64,000 nucleotides of DNA from Gemmataceae bacterium (GCA_019636445.1 JAHBXO010000019.1:1-64000); one strand, 5' to 3'; positions 19,097 to 28,627 are shown, counted from the first letter of the stretch. The notes: generated by a model from the sequence alone, not told the origin. Numbers and translations are program-made.

Positions 19097-20368
19097 TCAC
19101 CGCTCCAACAATTTGACTTGATCCTCCGGCACGCGCACCGGCACGCCGTCGTCGAGCGCCTCCGCGCCGCGCTGCACCAGCCACTGCCCCGGCGCGAGGC
19201 CCGACTTCACCTCCACCCAGCCCGGCGACCGCGCGCCCGGCTCGACGCGTCGCGACTTCGCCACCCACTCGGCCGTGCCGTCCTTGCCCGCTCGCTTCTC
19301 CACGACGAACACCAGGAAGCCGCGCTCCGTCGCCCGCACCGATTCCTCCGGCACCACGACCGCGTCGGGCGTGCTCTCGTAGGGGAACCGGATGCGCGCC
19401 GTAAAGCCGGGCTTGAGCGACGCGAAATTCGGATCCGTGCCGTCGATGCGCGCCTTGCACTCGAACATGTGCGTCGTCGGGTCCGCCACCGTGCTCATGT
19501 AGAACATCTGGCCGCGGAACAATCGCTTCGGCAGCGAGGGCACGCTGAACTCGGGGTCGTATCCGCTCGGCACCTGATTCGACTCGACCAGCAACCGCGC
19601 CGCGACGCCGCCCCAACCGCCATCCGCACCGCCGAACGCCACCGCCACGCTGCGCGCCGCCACCACGCGATCGCGCTGCTCCATCCGCTCCCGGATCAGC
19701 GGCGCCACGGACTCGGGCACGAAGCCCACCACGCGGATCTCGCTCAGGTCCGCGATCGTCCCCACGATCGTGTCCTCCTTGACGTAGCTGCCCGGTGTGA
19801 TCTTCTTCTGGTTCATCTGCCCCCGGTAAGGTGCCGGTACCTGCGAGCGCGTCAGGTTGTGCTTCGCGAGCTTGAGGTTCGACTTCGCCACGAAGTACTG
19901 CGCCTCCGCCTGCTTCATCGCCTCGTCGGTCTGTCGGCGTTCCGCTTCGGAGAACGCCACGCCCGTGCGCGCCCGGTCGGCCACGTCTTTGGCGCGTTCG
20001 TAGTTCGCCTTCGCCGCCGCTTCGGCCGACGCCGCCGACTCGTGTGCCGTCTTGTATTTCTCCTGGTCGATGCGAACCAGCGGTCGCGGGTCGCCCGGCC
20101 CCACGACCGCGCCTTCCTCGAAGAGCACCTCGTCGACGATCCCGGCGACGCCGGCGGCAATCTCGGTCATCTGTTTCGGCTCGAGCGCGCCGACCTGTTC
20201 GACGGTGGACACGATGACGCGCTGCTGGGCGCGGGCGAGTTCGACGGGCCGGCGGAGGTTCACCTTCGATGGTGCCGTGGAGTTGCCGACGGTCGCGTTC
20301 GGCAACCCTTTCTTGCCGCAGCCGAGCGCCAGGGCGAACGCGAAGATCAGGAAGAGAGAGCGGACCAT
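19097..20368 (-). CDS. Membrane-fusion (HlyD/MFP) lipoprotein
   Basis: 423 aa. Lipobox LALGC with Cys17 indicates a lipoprotein. Domains in order: barrel-sandwich half (about 45-105, AGVAGIVDEVLFEEGAVV), long alpha-hairpin rich in Ala/Glu/Arg (about 110-180), second sandwich half (VPAPYRGQMNQKKITPGSYV), and beta-barrel/proximal domain to the C-terminus. This is a periplasmic adaptor for an RND or MacB-type efflux pump, but no pump gene is in the window. It lies 88 bp downstream of the GT2 gene, so may be read with the polysaccharide cluster. Confidence 0.83.
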   Translation of the reverse strand: MVRSLFLIFAFALALGCGKKGLPNATVGNSTAPSKVNLRRPVELARAQQRVIVSTVEQVGALEPKQMTEIAAGVAGIVDEVLFEEGAVVGPGDPRPLVRIDQEKYKTAHESAASAEAAAKANYERAKDVADRARTGVAFSEAERRQTDEAMKQAEAQYFVAKSNLKLAKHNLTRSQVPAPYRGQMNQKKITPGSYVKEDTIVGTIADLSEIRVVGFVPESVAPLIRERMEQRDRVVAARSVAVAFGGADGGWGGVAARLLVESNQVPSGYDPEFSVPSLPKRLFRGQMFYMSTVADPTTHMFECKARIDGTDPNFASLKPGFTARIRFPYESTPDAVVVPEESVRATERGFLVFVVEKRAGKDGTAEWVAKSRRVEPGARSPGWVEVKSGLAPGQWLVQRGAEALDDGVPVRVPEDQVKLLER

Positions 20369-20456
20369 GCGCGAGGCTCCGACGGAGGGGCGTGCGAACG
20401 GTCATCTTATCGGAGTTGGCAAACGGTGGGAAAGGCAATGCGCGTGAGGGAGCGAT

Positions 20457-21491
20457 TCAATCGATCGTGACCGTGCCGTTCTTCGCCAATGCGGCGCCGA
20501 GCCGAGCGGGCACGGCAAGATGCCGGCTCACGCGGTCGACGATGTACGTCGGACGCCCCTTCACTTCGAGGAAGATGCGGCGGACGTATTCGCCGACGAC
20601 GCCGAGGCTCACGAGCTGGATCGCGCCCATGAAGAGCATGACGACGATGAGGCTGGCCCAGCCGCGCGGCGTCGACTGGTTCGAGATCGCATCGCAGACC
20701 GCCCAGCCAGCGAGCGCGGCGGCGGCGGCGGCGGAGAGCAGCCCCAGATACGTCACGAGGCGCAGCGGGTAGCCGCTGTGGTTCAAGAGACCGTCGACGG
20801 CGAGGCCGACGAGCTTGCGGAACGTGTATTTCGGCGCGCCGGCGGCGCGGGCGTCGCGGTCGTATTCGAGGCCGATCTGCCGAAACCCGACAAACGTGCG
20901 CAGCCCGCGCACGAACCGGACGCGCTCGGGCAGCGCGCGCAGCTGATCGACGACCTTGCGGTCCATCAGACAGAAGTCGCCGGAATCGAGCGGGATCTCC
21001 ACATCGGCGATCGATCGCAGGATGCGATAGAAGGCGAAATAACCGAGTCGCTTGACCGGTCCTTCCTTGCGGTTGCGGCGGATCGCGTAGACGACGTCGT
21101 GCCCGGCGCGCCAGGCGTCCACGAACTTCGCCAGCACCTCCGGCGGATCCTGCAGGTCGCCGTCCATCACGATGACGGCGTGCCCGCGAGCGTGATCCAC
21201 TCCGGCGGTCACGGCCGCCTGATGCCCGAAGTTCCGGCTCAGGTGCAGCGCCGTCACGCGCGGATCGGTGACGGCCAGCAGGTCCAGCATCGCCGGCGTC
21301 GCATCCCGGCTGCCGTCGTTCACGAACACCAGTTCGAACGGCTCGCCGATCGCTTCGAGGGATGCGACAAGGCGGCGGTACAGTTCCGGCAGGTTTTCGT
21401 GTTCGTTGAAGAGCGGCACGACGACGGACAGGACCGGCTCGCCGAGGACGGGCGATCTCGGGGGCGTCGGGGCCAGCACGGCGGGCGTCAT
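20457..21491 (-). CDS. GT2 membrane glycosyltransferase (GtrB/ArnC-like)
   Basis: 344 aa from ATG 21491. GT-A domain opens LSVVVPLFNEHENL; the DXD-like motif is MDGDLQDPP (110-112). Two C-terminal transmembrane helices (about 255-310) precede GEYVRRIFLEVKGRPTYIV, the typical end of polyprenyl-phosphate sugar transferases. Such enzymes load a sugar on undecaprenyl phosphate. The frame stays open far upstream, but that part lies inside the GT4 gene. Last glycosyltransferase of the minus-strand exosortase cluster. Confidence 0.87.
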   Translation of the reverse strand: MTPAVLAPTPPRSPVLGEPVLSVVVPLFNEHENLPELYRRLVASLEAIGEPFELVFVNDGSRDATPAMLDLLAVTDPRVTALHLSRNFGHQAAVTAGVDHARGHAVIVMDGDLQDPPEVLAKFVDAWRAGHDVVYAIRRNRKEGPVKRLGYFAFYRILRSIADVEIPLDSGDFCLMDRKVVDQLRALPERVRFVRGLRTFVGFRQIGLEYDRDARAAGAPKYTFRKLVGLAVDGLLNHSGYPLRLVTYLGLLSAAAAAALAGWAVCDAISNQSTPRGWASLIVVMLFMGAIQLVSLGVVGEYVRRIFLEVKGRPTYIVDRVSRHLAVPARLGAALAKNGTVTID

Positions 21492-21520
21492 CGCGAATCC
21501 TTTCGCGGCGGTTCGATCCG

Positions 21521-22666
21521 TCAAATCCCGGTTACGCGGCGGTAGAGCGCGTGGTACGCGTCCACGGTGCGTTCGAGGCGGTAGACCGTGTCCACGCGCG
21601 CGCGGGCGGCCGCGCCGAGCGTTCTCGCATAATTCGGCTCGCGAAGCAAGCGGGACAGCGCCGCCCCGCACGCCGCCGCGTCGCCCCGCGGCACGAGCAG
21701 GCCCTCGCGCTCGTGCCGCACGATCTCCGGGTTCCCGCCGACATCCGTCACGACGACGGGCAAAGCCGTGGCCATCGCTTCGAGCAGCGTCAGCGACGCG
21801 GCCTCGCTCACGCTCGTCAGGGCGAAGGCGTCGGCGGCCTTGAGGAGTTCCGGCACGTCCGAACGGATGCCGAGGAACTTCACGCGGTCCGCGATACCGA
21901 GGTTCCGCGCGAGCGCTTCGAGTTCGCCGCGCAGCGGTCCGTCGCCGGCCATCAACAGGTCGACATCCGGCACGGCGGCGGCGGTCGTCGCGAAACCGCG
22001 TAACAGCATCGGCTGATCCTTCACCGGGTGGTGCCGTGCCACGTGGACGACATACCGTCGATGCGGGTCGAAGCCGAGCTTGCGTTTCTGCTCCGCGAGG
22101 TCCGCCGGCGGACCGTAGCGGTCGAAGTCGATGCCGTTCTCGATGACTTCGATCCGGTTGCCGGCGAAACCGTCGACGTCCCGCAGGGCGATGGCGGCGA
22201 AGCGGCAGCAAGCGTTCACGGCATCGGCGGCATGGTCCAACACCAGTCGGTTGACGGCGCGGCGCTTCGGTGAAACAAGGTCCGGGTAGTGGCGGCCGTG
22301 CTCCGTGAGGATGAGTTTCGGCCGCGGAGTCGTGAGCGGCTTGGCGAGGGCGGCGTAGAAGAACGGCGTGTACTGGTGGGCGTGAAGGACATCGATGCCG
22401 CGTCGGCCGGCTTCGCGCGCGAGCCGCCACGACACCTTCAGGTCGCGGCCGGGGCGGCGGTGGAGGCAGACGAGGTCGCCGCCGGCGGCGAGGTGTTCCT
22501 CGCCGAGCCGTCCGACGGCGTCGAGGCAGAAGACGGTGGGGACGATGCGGTCGCCGAGCCGGCGGATCGTCTCCTTCACCAGCACTTCGGCGCCTGCGAC
22601 CTGCATGACGTGCAGGACGAAGCCGACGCGGATCGGCCGGCGCTGCGGGGTGGAAGGGGGAATCAC
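21521..22666 (-). CDS. GT4 glycosyltransferase of exosortase cluster
   Basis: 381 aa, GTG start at 22666. The opening RVGFVLHVMQVAGAEVLVKE, the VLHAHQYTPFFY segment, VIENGIDFDRY and SEAASLTLLEAMATALPVVV identify a GT-B enzyme of family 4. The N-terminal pattern resembles the sugar transferases often found with exosortase/EpsH systems (family recollection). Four bases separate its start from the stop of the O-antigen-ligase-like gene, so they are cotranscribed. Confidence 0.85.
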   Translation of the reverse strand: MIPPSTPQRRPIRVGFVLHVMQVAGAEVLVKETIRRLGDRIVPTVFCLDAVGRLGEEHLAAGGDLVCLHRRPGRDLKVSWRLAREAGRRGIDVLHAHQYTPFFYAALAKPLTTPRPKLILTEHGRHYPDLVSPKRRAVNRLVLDHAADAVNACCRFAAIALRDVDGFAGNRIEVIENGIDFDRYGPPADLAEQKRKLGFDPHRRYVVHVARHHPVKDQPMLLRGFATTAAAVPDVDLLMAGDGPLRGELEALARNLGIADRVKFLGIRSDVPELLKAADAFALTSVSEAASLTLLEAMATALPVVVTDVGGNPEIVRHEREGLLVPRGDAAACGAALSRLLREPNYARTLGAAARARVDTVYRLERTVDAYHALYRRVTGI

Positions 22667-22670
22667 GGCG

Positions 22671-24047
22671 TCAGCGGCCCCCGGCGAACTGGGGCTGTGC
22701 GACGGTCACGCGCACGGGCGCGGCCGGCGTCCAGCGCGCCCCCGGCATCGGGGCGGCACCGAGCGTGTCGGTCGCGTTCAACAGCGCCCAGACCTGCGCT
22801 CCGAGGAAGAACAGCAGGTACGAGACCTCGAACACTTCGAGCGACAGCGCGATCGCCCCGATGCAAAAGGAGATCAGCGAGCAGGCGATGCCGCCAAGCA
22901 TGGCGCGGGCGCGGCGGGATTCGAAGTCGGTCCGGTTCCAGAGCCGCGCCGACGCACGGAAAATGCACCAGAACGTGGCCACGATCATGCCCAGGTACAC
23001 CAGCATCGCGCAGAGTCCGCTGTCGGCGGCGATCTGGAAGTACTGCGAGTGGATCGTTCGGCCTTCCATGTCCGCCCCGCGGTGGAACATCTCCGCGTTC
23101 GAATTCCGCACTCCGACGCCGAAGATCGGGTACTCGAGCGAAATATCGATGGCGATTTCCCAGCTCAGCAGTCGACTGCGGTAGCTATCGTCCATCTCGC
23201 GCTGTTCGACGCTGAAGAAGCGGTCCTGGATCTCCTTGCCGGCCATGATCGGCAGCATCGCGCCGATGGCGAGGTAGACGCAGATCAGGAACTTCCGCTT
23301 CTGCGAAAAGACCATGAGCACCGGCGCGGCCATCGCCATCGATACCATCGCCCCGCGACTGTAGGTGCTGAGCACCGCGTGCATGATGACCGGAATGATC
23401 ATGAGGAAGAGCCACTTGTACCAGCGCTCGGTGAACTCCCAAGCGAAGTAGCAGAGCGGCACGCCGAGGCAGAGCATGAGCGCGGCGCCGTTGTTGTCGA
23501 GGCCCGCGAACCCCTTCTTGGCGAGGATCAGCTTGCCGGTGCTCAGGTAGATGTGGTTCATCTCGATGGAGATGTACCCGATCGCGATGATGATGAGCAT
23601 GTACAGGCCCCAGATCTGCGTCGGCGTGCGGACGACGCGCGAGGCCAGGTAGTACATGCCGAAGATCTTCAGGTATTCGCCGTACCAGAGTTCGCCGAGG
23701 TCGGGGTTCTTGGCGCAGAGGTGGCTCATCGTCACCCAGAAGGCGAAGAGCATCATCATCCAGTGGGCGATGGTGAACTTGGGCCGGTAGCGCATCAGCG
23801 AACTTTCGCGGCGGCCGAAGGAGAGGATGCCGGCGGACCAGAGCAGGTACCCGGAGATTGCGGCGCTGGCGACGATGAACGACCAGGGCAGCCGGATCGG
23901 CATGGACATCAACTGCCATTCCCACAGGTATTGCGGCCGCAGGATGGCGAAGAGGTAATACAGCGCCACGCCTGCGTACGGCGTCCACCACAGGGACGCG
24001 AACGAGCAGAACGCCGTCAGGAAGATCAGGAAGAGATACTGTTTCAT
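22671..24047 (-). CDS. O-antigen ligase/polymerase-like membrane protein
   Basis: 458 aa with roughly ten to twelve hydrophobic segments. The N-terminus (TPYAGVALYYLFAILRPQYL) resembles the putative O-glycosylation ligases found with exosortase systems. STYSRGAMVSMAMA and, later, GVGVRNSNAE with HSQYFQIAADSG are the Wzy_C-type periplasmic-loop motifs. Joins or polymerises lipid-linked glycans at the outer face of the inner membrane. Start ATG 24047. A 529-bp repeat-filled gap separates it from the upstream sugar transferase. Confidence 0.82.
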   Translation of the reverse strand: MKQYLFLIFLTAFCSFASLWWTPYAGVALYYLFAILRPQYLWEWQLMSMPIRLPWSFIVASAAISGYLLWSAGILSFGRRESSLMRYRPKFTIAHWMMMLFAFWVTMSHLCAKNPDLGELWYGEYLKIFGMYYLASRVVRTPTQIWGLYMLIIIAIGYISIEMNHIYLSTGKLILAKKGFAGLDNNGAALMLCLGVPLCYFAWEFTERWYKWLFLMIIPVIMHAVLSTYSRGAMVSMAMAAPVLMVFSQKRKFLICVYLAIGAMLPIMAGKEIQDRFFSVEQREMDDSYRSRLLSWEIAIDISLEYPIFGVGVRNSNAEMFHRGADMEGRTIHSQYFQIAADSGLCAMLVYLGMIVATFWCIFRASARLWNRTDFESRRARAMLGGIACSLISFCIGAIALSLEVFEVSYLLFFLGAQVWALLNATDTLGAAPMPGARWTPAAPVRVTVAQPQFAGGR

Positions 24048-24182
24048 GTCAATTCAAGTCCGGGCTGGCCGGTCACTCCGGCGTTTCGGTTCGCTCTCGA
24101 ATCCGTCGACCGCCAATACGTCGGTTCCGTTTTGTGTCCCGGAGGGACACCGGAATGTAGCCACGGGTGGAGCGCAGCGGAA

Positions 24183-24540
24183 CCCGTGGGTGTTATTCCA
24201 CTCCGGAATGGGAGCTGCCCCGAAGGGGCAGAGGTTCCGTCGCCCCTCCGGGGCGAAGGGTGCAACCATCCTTCCACGGGTTTCGCTTCGCGCCACCCGT
24301 GGGTGTTATTCCACTTCGGAATGGGAGCTGCCCCGAAGGGGCAGAGGTTCCGTCGCCCTTCCGGGGCGAAGGGTGCAACCATCCCTCCACGGGTTTCGCT
24401 GCGCTCCACCCGTGGGTGTTATTCCACTTCGGAATGGGAGCTGCCCCGAAGGGGCAGAGGTTCCGTCGTCCCTCCGGGGCGAAGGGTGCAACCATCCCTC
24501 CACGGGTTTCGCGGCGCTCCACCCGTGGCTACAATCCGCG
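24183..24540. repeat. 113-bp tandem repeat block, three full copies
   Basis: Copies begin at 24183, 24296 and 24409, exactly 113 bp apart, each opening CCCGTGGGTGTTATTCCACT. A fourth partial copy begins at 24522 and a reversed partial copy (CCACGGGTGGAGCGCAGCGG) precedes at about 24160. Each unit contains short palindromes such as GCCCCGAAGGGGC. The block fills most of the 24048-24576 intergenic region between the ligase and sugar-transferase genes. Copies differ at a few bases. Open frames through it on both strands are products of the repeat and not genes. Confidence 0.9.
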
Positions 24541-24576
24541 GCCCCATCCGGGGCCGAAAACCAAGGTACGCAAGAC

Positions 24577-25779
24577 TTACGCCTCGACGCTTGCCGGTTC
24601 GCGCGATTGCGTTTCCACTCCCATTCCCGCTAGCGCCGTGCGGGCCGCGGAGTCCCACGTGTGGTGCTCGGTCACCCACGCGCGGGCGGCGCGGCCCAAC
24701 CGCTCGCGCTCCGTGCGGTCCCGCCAGAGGCTCGTTAATCGCTCGGCCCATTCCGCCGGGCCTCGCAGCACCGGGAACGGCGGCGCTCCCTTCAATCCGT
24801 TGAGCGCCTTCGGACTGGCGAGAATCGGCATCCCGAGCGCCGCCGCCTCCAGCAGCTTGTTCTTGATTCCGCCGCCACTCACGAACGGTAGCACGGCCAC
24901 CTCGTGCGAGCGCACCGCGGCGCGCAAATCCGGCAGGTCCGCGCCCAGTTCGATCCCGTGCGACCCGGCGAGCGCCCGGATGGCGGGCGTCGGCTGGAAG
25001 CCGTAGAGCTGGAACTTCGCCCCCGGCACGGCGGCGCGGACCTTCGGCCAAACGTTTCGAGTGAACCACTCGACGGCTTGGATATTAGGCCCGAAATCGA
25101 GCCGGCCCCAGAAGACGCACGAGTTCGGCGATTGTTCCTCGCCGCCCGGCGCGAACTGCTCGGCATCGACGCCGTTCGGCAGCACGTCCACCTTTCGGAT
25201 GCCGGCGAACCAGCGGAAGGCGCGGGCGTCGGCGTCCGACACCACCCACACCCGGTCCAACAACTTGCGATAGGCCCGCTGGTACAGCCCCTTCACGATC
25301 GCCGGCTTGATCTCGCTCCACGTGGTCTTTCGCAATGGTCGCACCTGCGAGAGGTGGTGCCAGACCCACTCGTCGGCGGCGTACCAGACCTTTTTTGTGT
25401 CCGCCGGCAACGCACCGAGGTATGGCAGCACGTTCAAACCGGACACGACGACGGCGTCGGCGCGGAACTCGGCCGCCGCCGCCGCGACCCAACGGATCCG
25501 GGCGGGGTCGATGCCCCAGTAGTTGCGGAACTTCTCTTGCGATTTCGAGAGCGCGAGGGGGAACTCGGCTTCGGCGGGGTGGGGTGGCACACGCTCGTCG
25601 AAGCAATACTCGGCCTCGAAACCCCCGCCCGCGACGGCGTCGGGCGGTACCGGTGCCATCGACGCGAGCGCGACCGCCTCCCCGCGCGCCGCGAGGGCAC
25701 GCATCAGGTGAAACGTGTGGACATCGTGCCCGCTGCTCCGCGGCCACGCCATCCGCTCTTTGACGAACAACCACCGCAA
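24577..25779 (-). CDS. Exosortase-associated sugar transferase (GT4)
   Basis: 400 aa. The TTG start at 25779 has GGAG seven bases upstream and follows the VanZ stop by 12 bases. The opening (RWLFVKERMAWPRSSGHDVH) with HTFHLMRALAARG matches the PEP-CTERM/EpsH1-associated sugar-transferase family. Later come VVSDADARAFRWF, VDVLPNGVDAEQF and SGGGIKNKLLEAAALGMPIL with the donor-site Glu. Adds a sugar in assembly of the exopolysaccharide or surface glycan made by this cluster. Confidence 0.82.
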   Translation of the reverse strand: MRWLFVKERMAWPRSSGHDVHTFHLMRALAARGEAVALASMAPVPPDAVAGGGFEAEYCFDERVPPHPAEAEFPLALSKSQEKFRNYWGIDPARIRWVAAAAAEFRADAVVVSGLNVLPYLGALPADTKKVWYAADEWVWHHLSQVRPLRKTTWSEIKPAIVKGLYQRAYRKLLDRVWVVSDADARAFRWFAGIRKVDVLPNGVDAEQFAPGGEEQSPNSCVFWGRLDFGPNIQAVEWFTRNVWPKVRAAVPGAKFQLYGFQPTPAIRALAGSHGIELGADLPDLRAAVRSHEVAVLPFVSGGGIKNKLLEAAALGMPILASPKALNGLKGAPPFPVLRGPAEWAERLTSLWRDRTERERLGRAARAWVTEHHTWDSAARTALAGMGVETQSREPASVEA

Positions 25780-25791
25780 GGTTTGTCTCCG

Positions 25792-27291
25792 TTATCGAAT
25801 CACCCGGCTCGGATCGTCCACTTGCAGCCTCGCCATCGGCGGCGGCGTCACTTCCAACGACGTCGTCACGCGGTCCGCGGCCTCCCCCGTCCGCAGCCGC
25901 AACGTCACCATCGCGCCAAGGGCTCCGCCAATCACCGCGTAGATCACGTCCGACGGACTCGCGACCCGCTCCGGCATGAACAACTGACCGGCTTCGAGCA
26001 CCAGCGTCAAGACGCCCGCCAGCGCCGCGCCGACGGCAATGCGCTGACGGCGGTTCGCCCGCGCCGCCGGACCGAGCGCCGCCACGACCGCGCCGTACGG
26101 CAGCGCGAGGATCGTCTTCGATACGGCTTCGTCCAGCGCGCCGAGGTAGTTGCGCTCCTGAGCCGCGGCGAACGGGAGCCAGTTCAGTTCGGCGAAGCGC
26201 GCTCCGCCGATCGAACCGTCGAACTCGAAGGGCAGCCACGCAGCGATGGCGAGCCAGAGCAGCCACGCCTGGCCGAGAATGAGGGCGGCTTCGATGTCGA
26301 GCCCGCCGCCGGTGGCGTTCACTCCCATGCCGGTGGCGACGAGCCAGCCGAGCAGGACGGCGGCACCGCCGATGAGGACGTCGGTGACGCTCGGCGAGCG
26401 GGACATGACGGGGAACTGGCCAGCTTCGAGGACGGCGGCGAAGGCGAGGCCGAGGCCGAAGACACGGACCGCCGCGCGGGCGACGGGCATCCAGGGGGGC
26501 AGGCCTTCGATGCGCACGGGTCGGGCGATCGGGGCGAACGCGAGTACGAGTCCGACGCAGAGGTAGAGGCCGGCGAGTTCGAGCCAGACCTGCCCCTTGC
26601 GCCACGCCGGCAGGTCGGGGCGGGTCTCGAGTTCGGCAAAGGGGCTGAGCGTGGCCGTGCCGTCCTTGATCTTGCGGACCCAGTCGGCCGGGCTGGCGGA
26701 GAGATCCAGTGGCAGCCACTGCGCGAGGGCGACGGCGGCGACGAGGACGGCGAGCCAGCCGAGCGCGGGGCCGGCCTCGGATTGCGGGCCGAACCGGGCG
26801 CGGAGTTGGTCCACGACTCGCTGACCGGCGAAGAGGTAAGCGAACAGCCCCACGGCCGCGCCGAGCGATTGGGCGAGAATGTCCGACCCGGAACAGGTGC
26901 GGTTCGGGAAATACAGCTGGGAGAATTCGACGGCGGCGGCGAAGAGCGTGCAGGCCGGCCAGACGGCGACGCCGACGGCGAAGCGCCGCGCGATCGACGG
27001 GGCGCGGTCCAACAGTCGCCACGCGGTGAGAGCGAAGCCAAGCGGAAGACCGAGGGCGAAGTTCGCGAGAAAATCGGATCGGGATTGAATGCCGGTGCGG
27101 TGTTCGAGCACCCACCGGAAGCTGTGGACGGCGTCGTCGAACGGCCGCCAACGATACTTGAACGGCACGAGGCTGCCGTAGACGATGAAGACCGCCACGC
27201 CGAGCGCGAGCCACGCGAATGCGCGCGGCGGGAGGAGCTTCGCCGAGGGGCGCAGCCACGGAAACTCGCGCGCCAGCCGCTCGGTGTTCAC
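25792..27291 (-). CDS. Double VanZ-domain membrane protein
   Basis: 499 aa from a GTG at 27291 that overlaps the exosortase stop (GTGA). Two VanZ-like units: the first (about 30-190) with VPFKYRWR, an EFSQLYFPNRTCSGSDIL segment and a glycine-rich helix; the second (about 325-480) with LPFEFDG and EAGQLFMPERVASPSDVIY. The ExxQ..P.R..S.xD signature is present in both. Between them lie further hydrophobic segments. VanZ-like proteins often accompany exosortases; the mechanism is unknown. A frame extending to 28386 lies inside the exosortase gene and is rejected. Confidence 0.8.
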   Translation of the reverse strand: MNTERLAREFPWLRPSAKLLPPRAFAWLALGVAVFIVYGSLVPFKYRWRPFDDAVHSFRWVLEHRTGIQSRSDFLANFALGLPLGFALTAWRLLDRAPSIARRFAVGVAVWPACTLFAAAVEFSQLYFPNRTCSGSDILAQSLGAAVGLFAYLFAGQRVVDQLRARFGPQSEAGPALGWLAVLVAAVALAQWLPLDLSASPADWVRKIKDGTATLSPFAELETRPDLPAWRKGQVWLELAGLYLCVGLVLAFAPIARPVRIEGLPPWMPVARAAVRVFGLGLAFAAVLEAGQFPVMSRSPSVTDVLIGGAAVLLGWLVATGMGVNATGGGLDIEAALILGQAWLLWLAIAAWLPFEFDGSIGGARFAELNWLPFAAAQERNYLGALDEAVSKTILALPYGAVVAALGPAARANRRQRIAVGAALAGVLTLVLEAGQLFMPERVASPSDVIYAVIGGALGAMVTLRLRTGEAADRVTTSLEVTPPPMARLQVDDPSRVIR

Positions 27292-28349
27292 GGCCCCGCT
27301 CCCGGCTTGGGCTTCGGAGCCAGGTCCGGGTCGTCCTTCACCTCGCGCTCCGGCACCACCCAGTGCGCCGCCGCGGTCGCGGTGGCCACCTTCAGCACTT
27401 CGTCCCGCTCCGGCGGCGGCGGCACCACGAAGAGCCAGTCGATGATCTTGAGCGTGAACCAGAGGAACCCGAGTGCTAGCGGCATCATCAGCCAGCCGGC
27501 GAGGTCGTGAACGATCTTGTCCCCCAGCCATTTCCAGGTGTTGTCCTGATTGTCCGCGGCGATGTACACGAGGGCCGTGAGGGTGATGCGCAGGATGTTC
27601 GAGAGGATGGCGATCGGGATGGCGGCGGCGAAGACGAAGAGCCGATCCCAGATGGGGCGGTTGCGCATGAGCAGGGCAAAGGCGGCACCCATGGCGACGA
27701 AGGTGAGGACCATGCTGAGGCCGGAGCAAGCCCATTCCACGCCGAGTCGCACGTCGCCGACGGTGATGACGGTGCCGCCGGGGCCGGAGACGTACGACGG
27801 ATATCCCATCGTTTGCAGCAGGAAGTTGCTGGCATCGGTGGCGATCTGGCGGAGTTTGAAGGTGAAGAGGATTTCGATGCGGTCGGGGAGCTTGACCATG
27901 AAGAGCAGGAAGGCGAGCCCGGGCCAGGCCCAGCGCAGGCCGGGCCGGCCGAGGACGAGCAGCACGACACCGGTGAGGGCGAGGATCAGGCCGAGCCCCT
28001 GACCGAATTCCTTGGCGATGTTGAACGTGCCGGCGGCGACGGAGATCGCCACGCCGACGAGGATCGGGATCAACCCGCGAACGTCGGGCCATTCGATGAG
28101 CGGCGGCAGCTTTGAGCGTCGTGTGTACAAGAGGTACGCGGCGACGAACGGCACGAGGAAGCCGTGCGAGTAGTCGGCTTGTGTGGCCCAGACGCGGACC
28201 ATGTCCGCGATCGCGCCATGGAACGCGAACGCGGTGCCGACCAGAAGTGCCGCGACGATGCGGCGCCAGGACGGCGAGCGAACGAGTTCGGTGAGCGGTT
28301 GCGGTTCCACGGGAGAGCGTCTCGACGCACAGGAGAACGACGATACCAC
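27288..28349 (-). CDS. Exosortase (EpsH/XrtA-type transpeptidase)
   Basis: 353 aa. About eight membrane helices. The proposed catalytic residues are all present: Cys208 in EWACSG, Arg254 in SNILRI and His281 in VHDLAGW. Exosortases recognise PEP-CTERM-type tails on exported proteins and are thought to cut and transfer them to a surface glycan. The C-terminal 45 residues form a charged cytoplasmic tail. GTG start at 28349; a GTG 13 codons later is possible. First gene of the minus-strand cluster. Confidence 0.85.
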   Translation of the reverse strand: MVSSFSCASRRSPVEPQPLTELVRSPSWRRIVAALLVGTAFAFHGAIADMVRVWATQADYSHGFLVPFVAAYLLYTRRSKLPPLIEWPDVRGLIPILVGVAISVAAGTFNIAKEFGQGLGLILALTGVVLLVLGRPGLRWAWPGLAFLLFMVKLPDRIEILFTFKLRQIATDASNFLLQTMGYPSYVSGPGGTVITVGDVRLGVEWACSGLSMVLTFVAMGAAFALLMRNRPIWDRLFVFAAAIPIAILSNILRITLTALVYIAADNQDNTWKWLGDKIVHDLAGWLMMPLALGFLWFTLKIIDWLFVVPPPPERDEVLKVATATAAAHWVVPEREVKDDPDLAPKPKPGAGP

Positions 28350-28627
28350 GGATTACAGTAGCGGTTCGCTTCCGCGCGGTCCGCAAGGTCGGCGCGAATC
28401 GGGCGGGGCGGTTCGCCCGCGGAGTGAAGATTGCGCCCGGCGCGAAACATCACCGCGCGATCCTCGCAAGCATAGGATGGAACCGTACAACGTGCGCGGG
28501 GCGGATCGGAACTCGCCGGAATCTTCTCGCGGCGCGCAAGATCGTGTCGAAACGCTTTGCAGCACGCCCGTCGCGCTTCTATAGTTCGTCGTGCCGGTGT
28601 CCGCCGGTGCAGGCTTGCGAGGTCGCC

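Noticed and set aside
24183..24540. CRISPR-like array
   Set aside because: Units are 113 bp with no distinct spacers and no cas genes nearby; it is a plain tandem repeat.
24046..25006. Several 80-280 aa open frames in the repeat block on both strands
   Set aside because: They translate the 113-bp repeats and continue antisense to the sugar-transferase gene.
25792..28386. 864-aa minus-strand frame as one protein
   Set aside because: The upstream third is a shifted reading of the exosortase gene; the GTG at 27291 with GTGA overlap is the sensible start for the VanZ protein.
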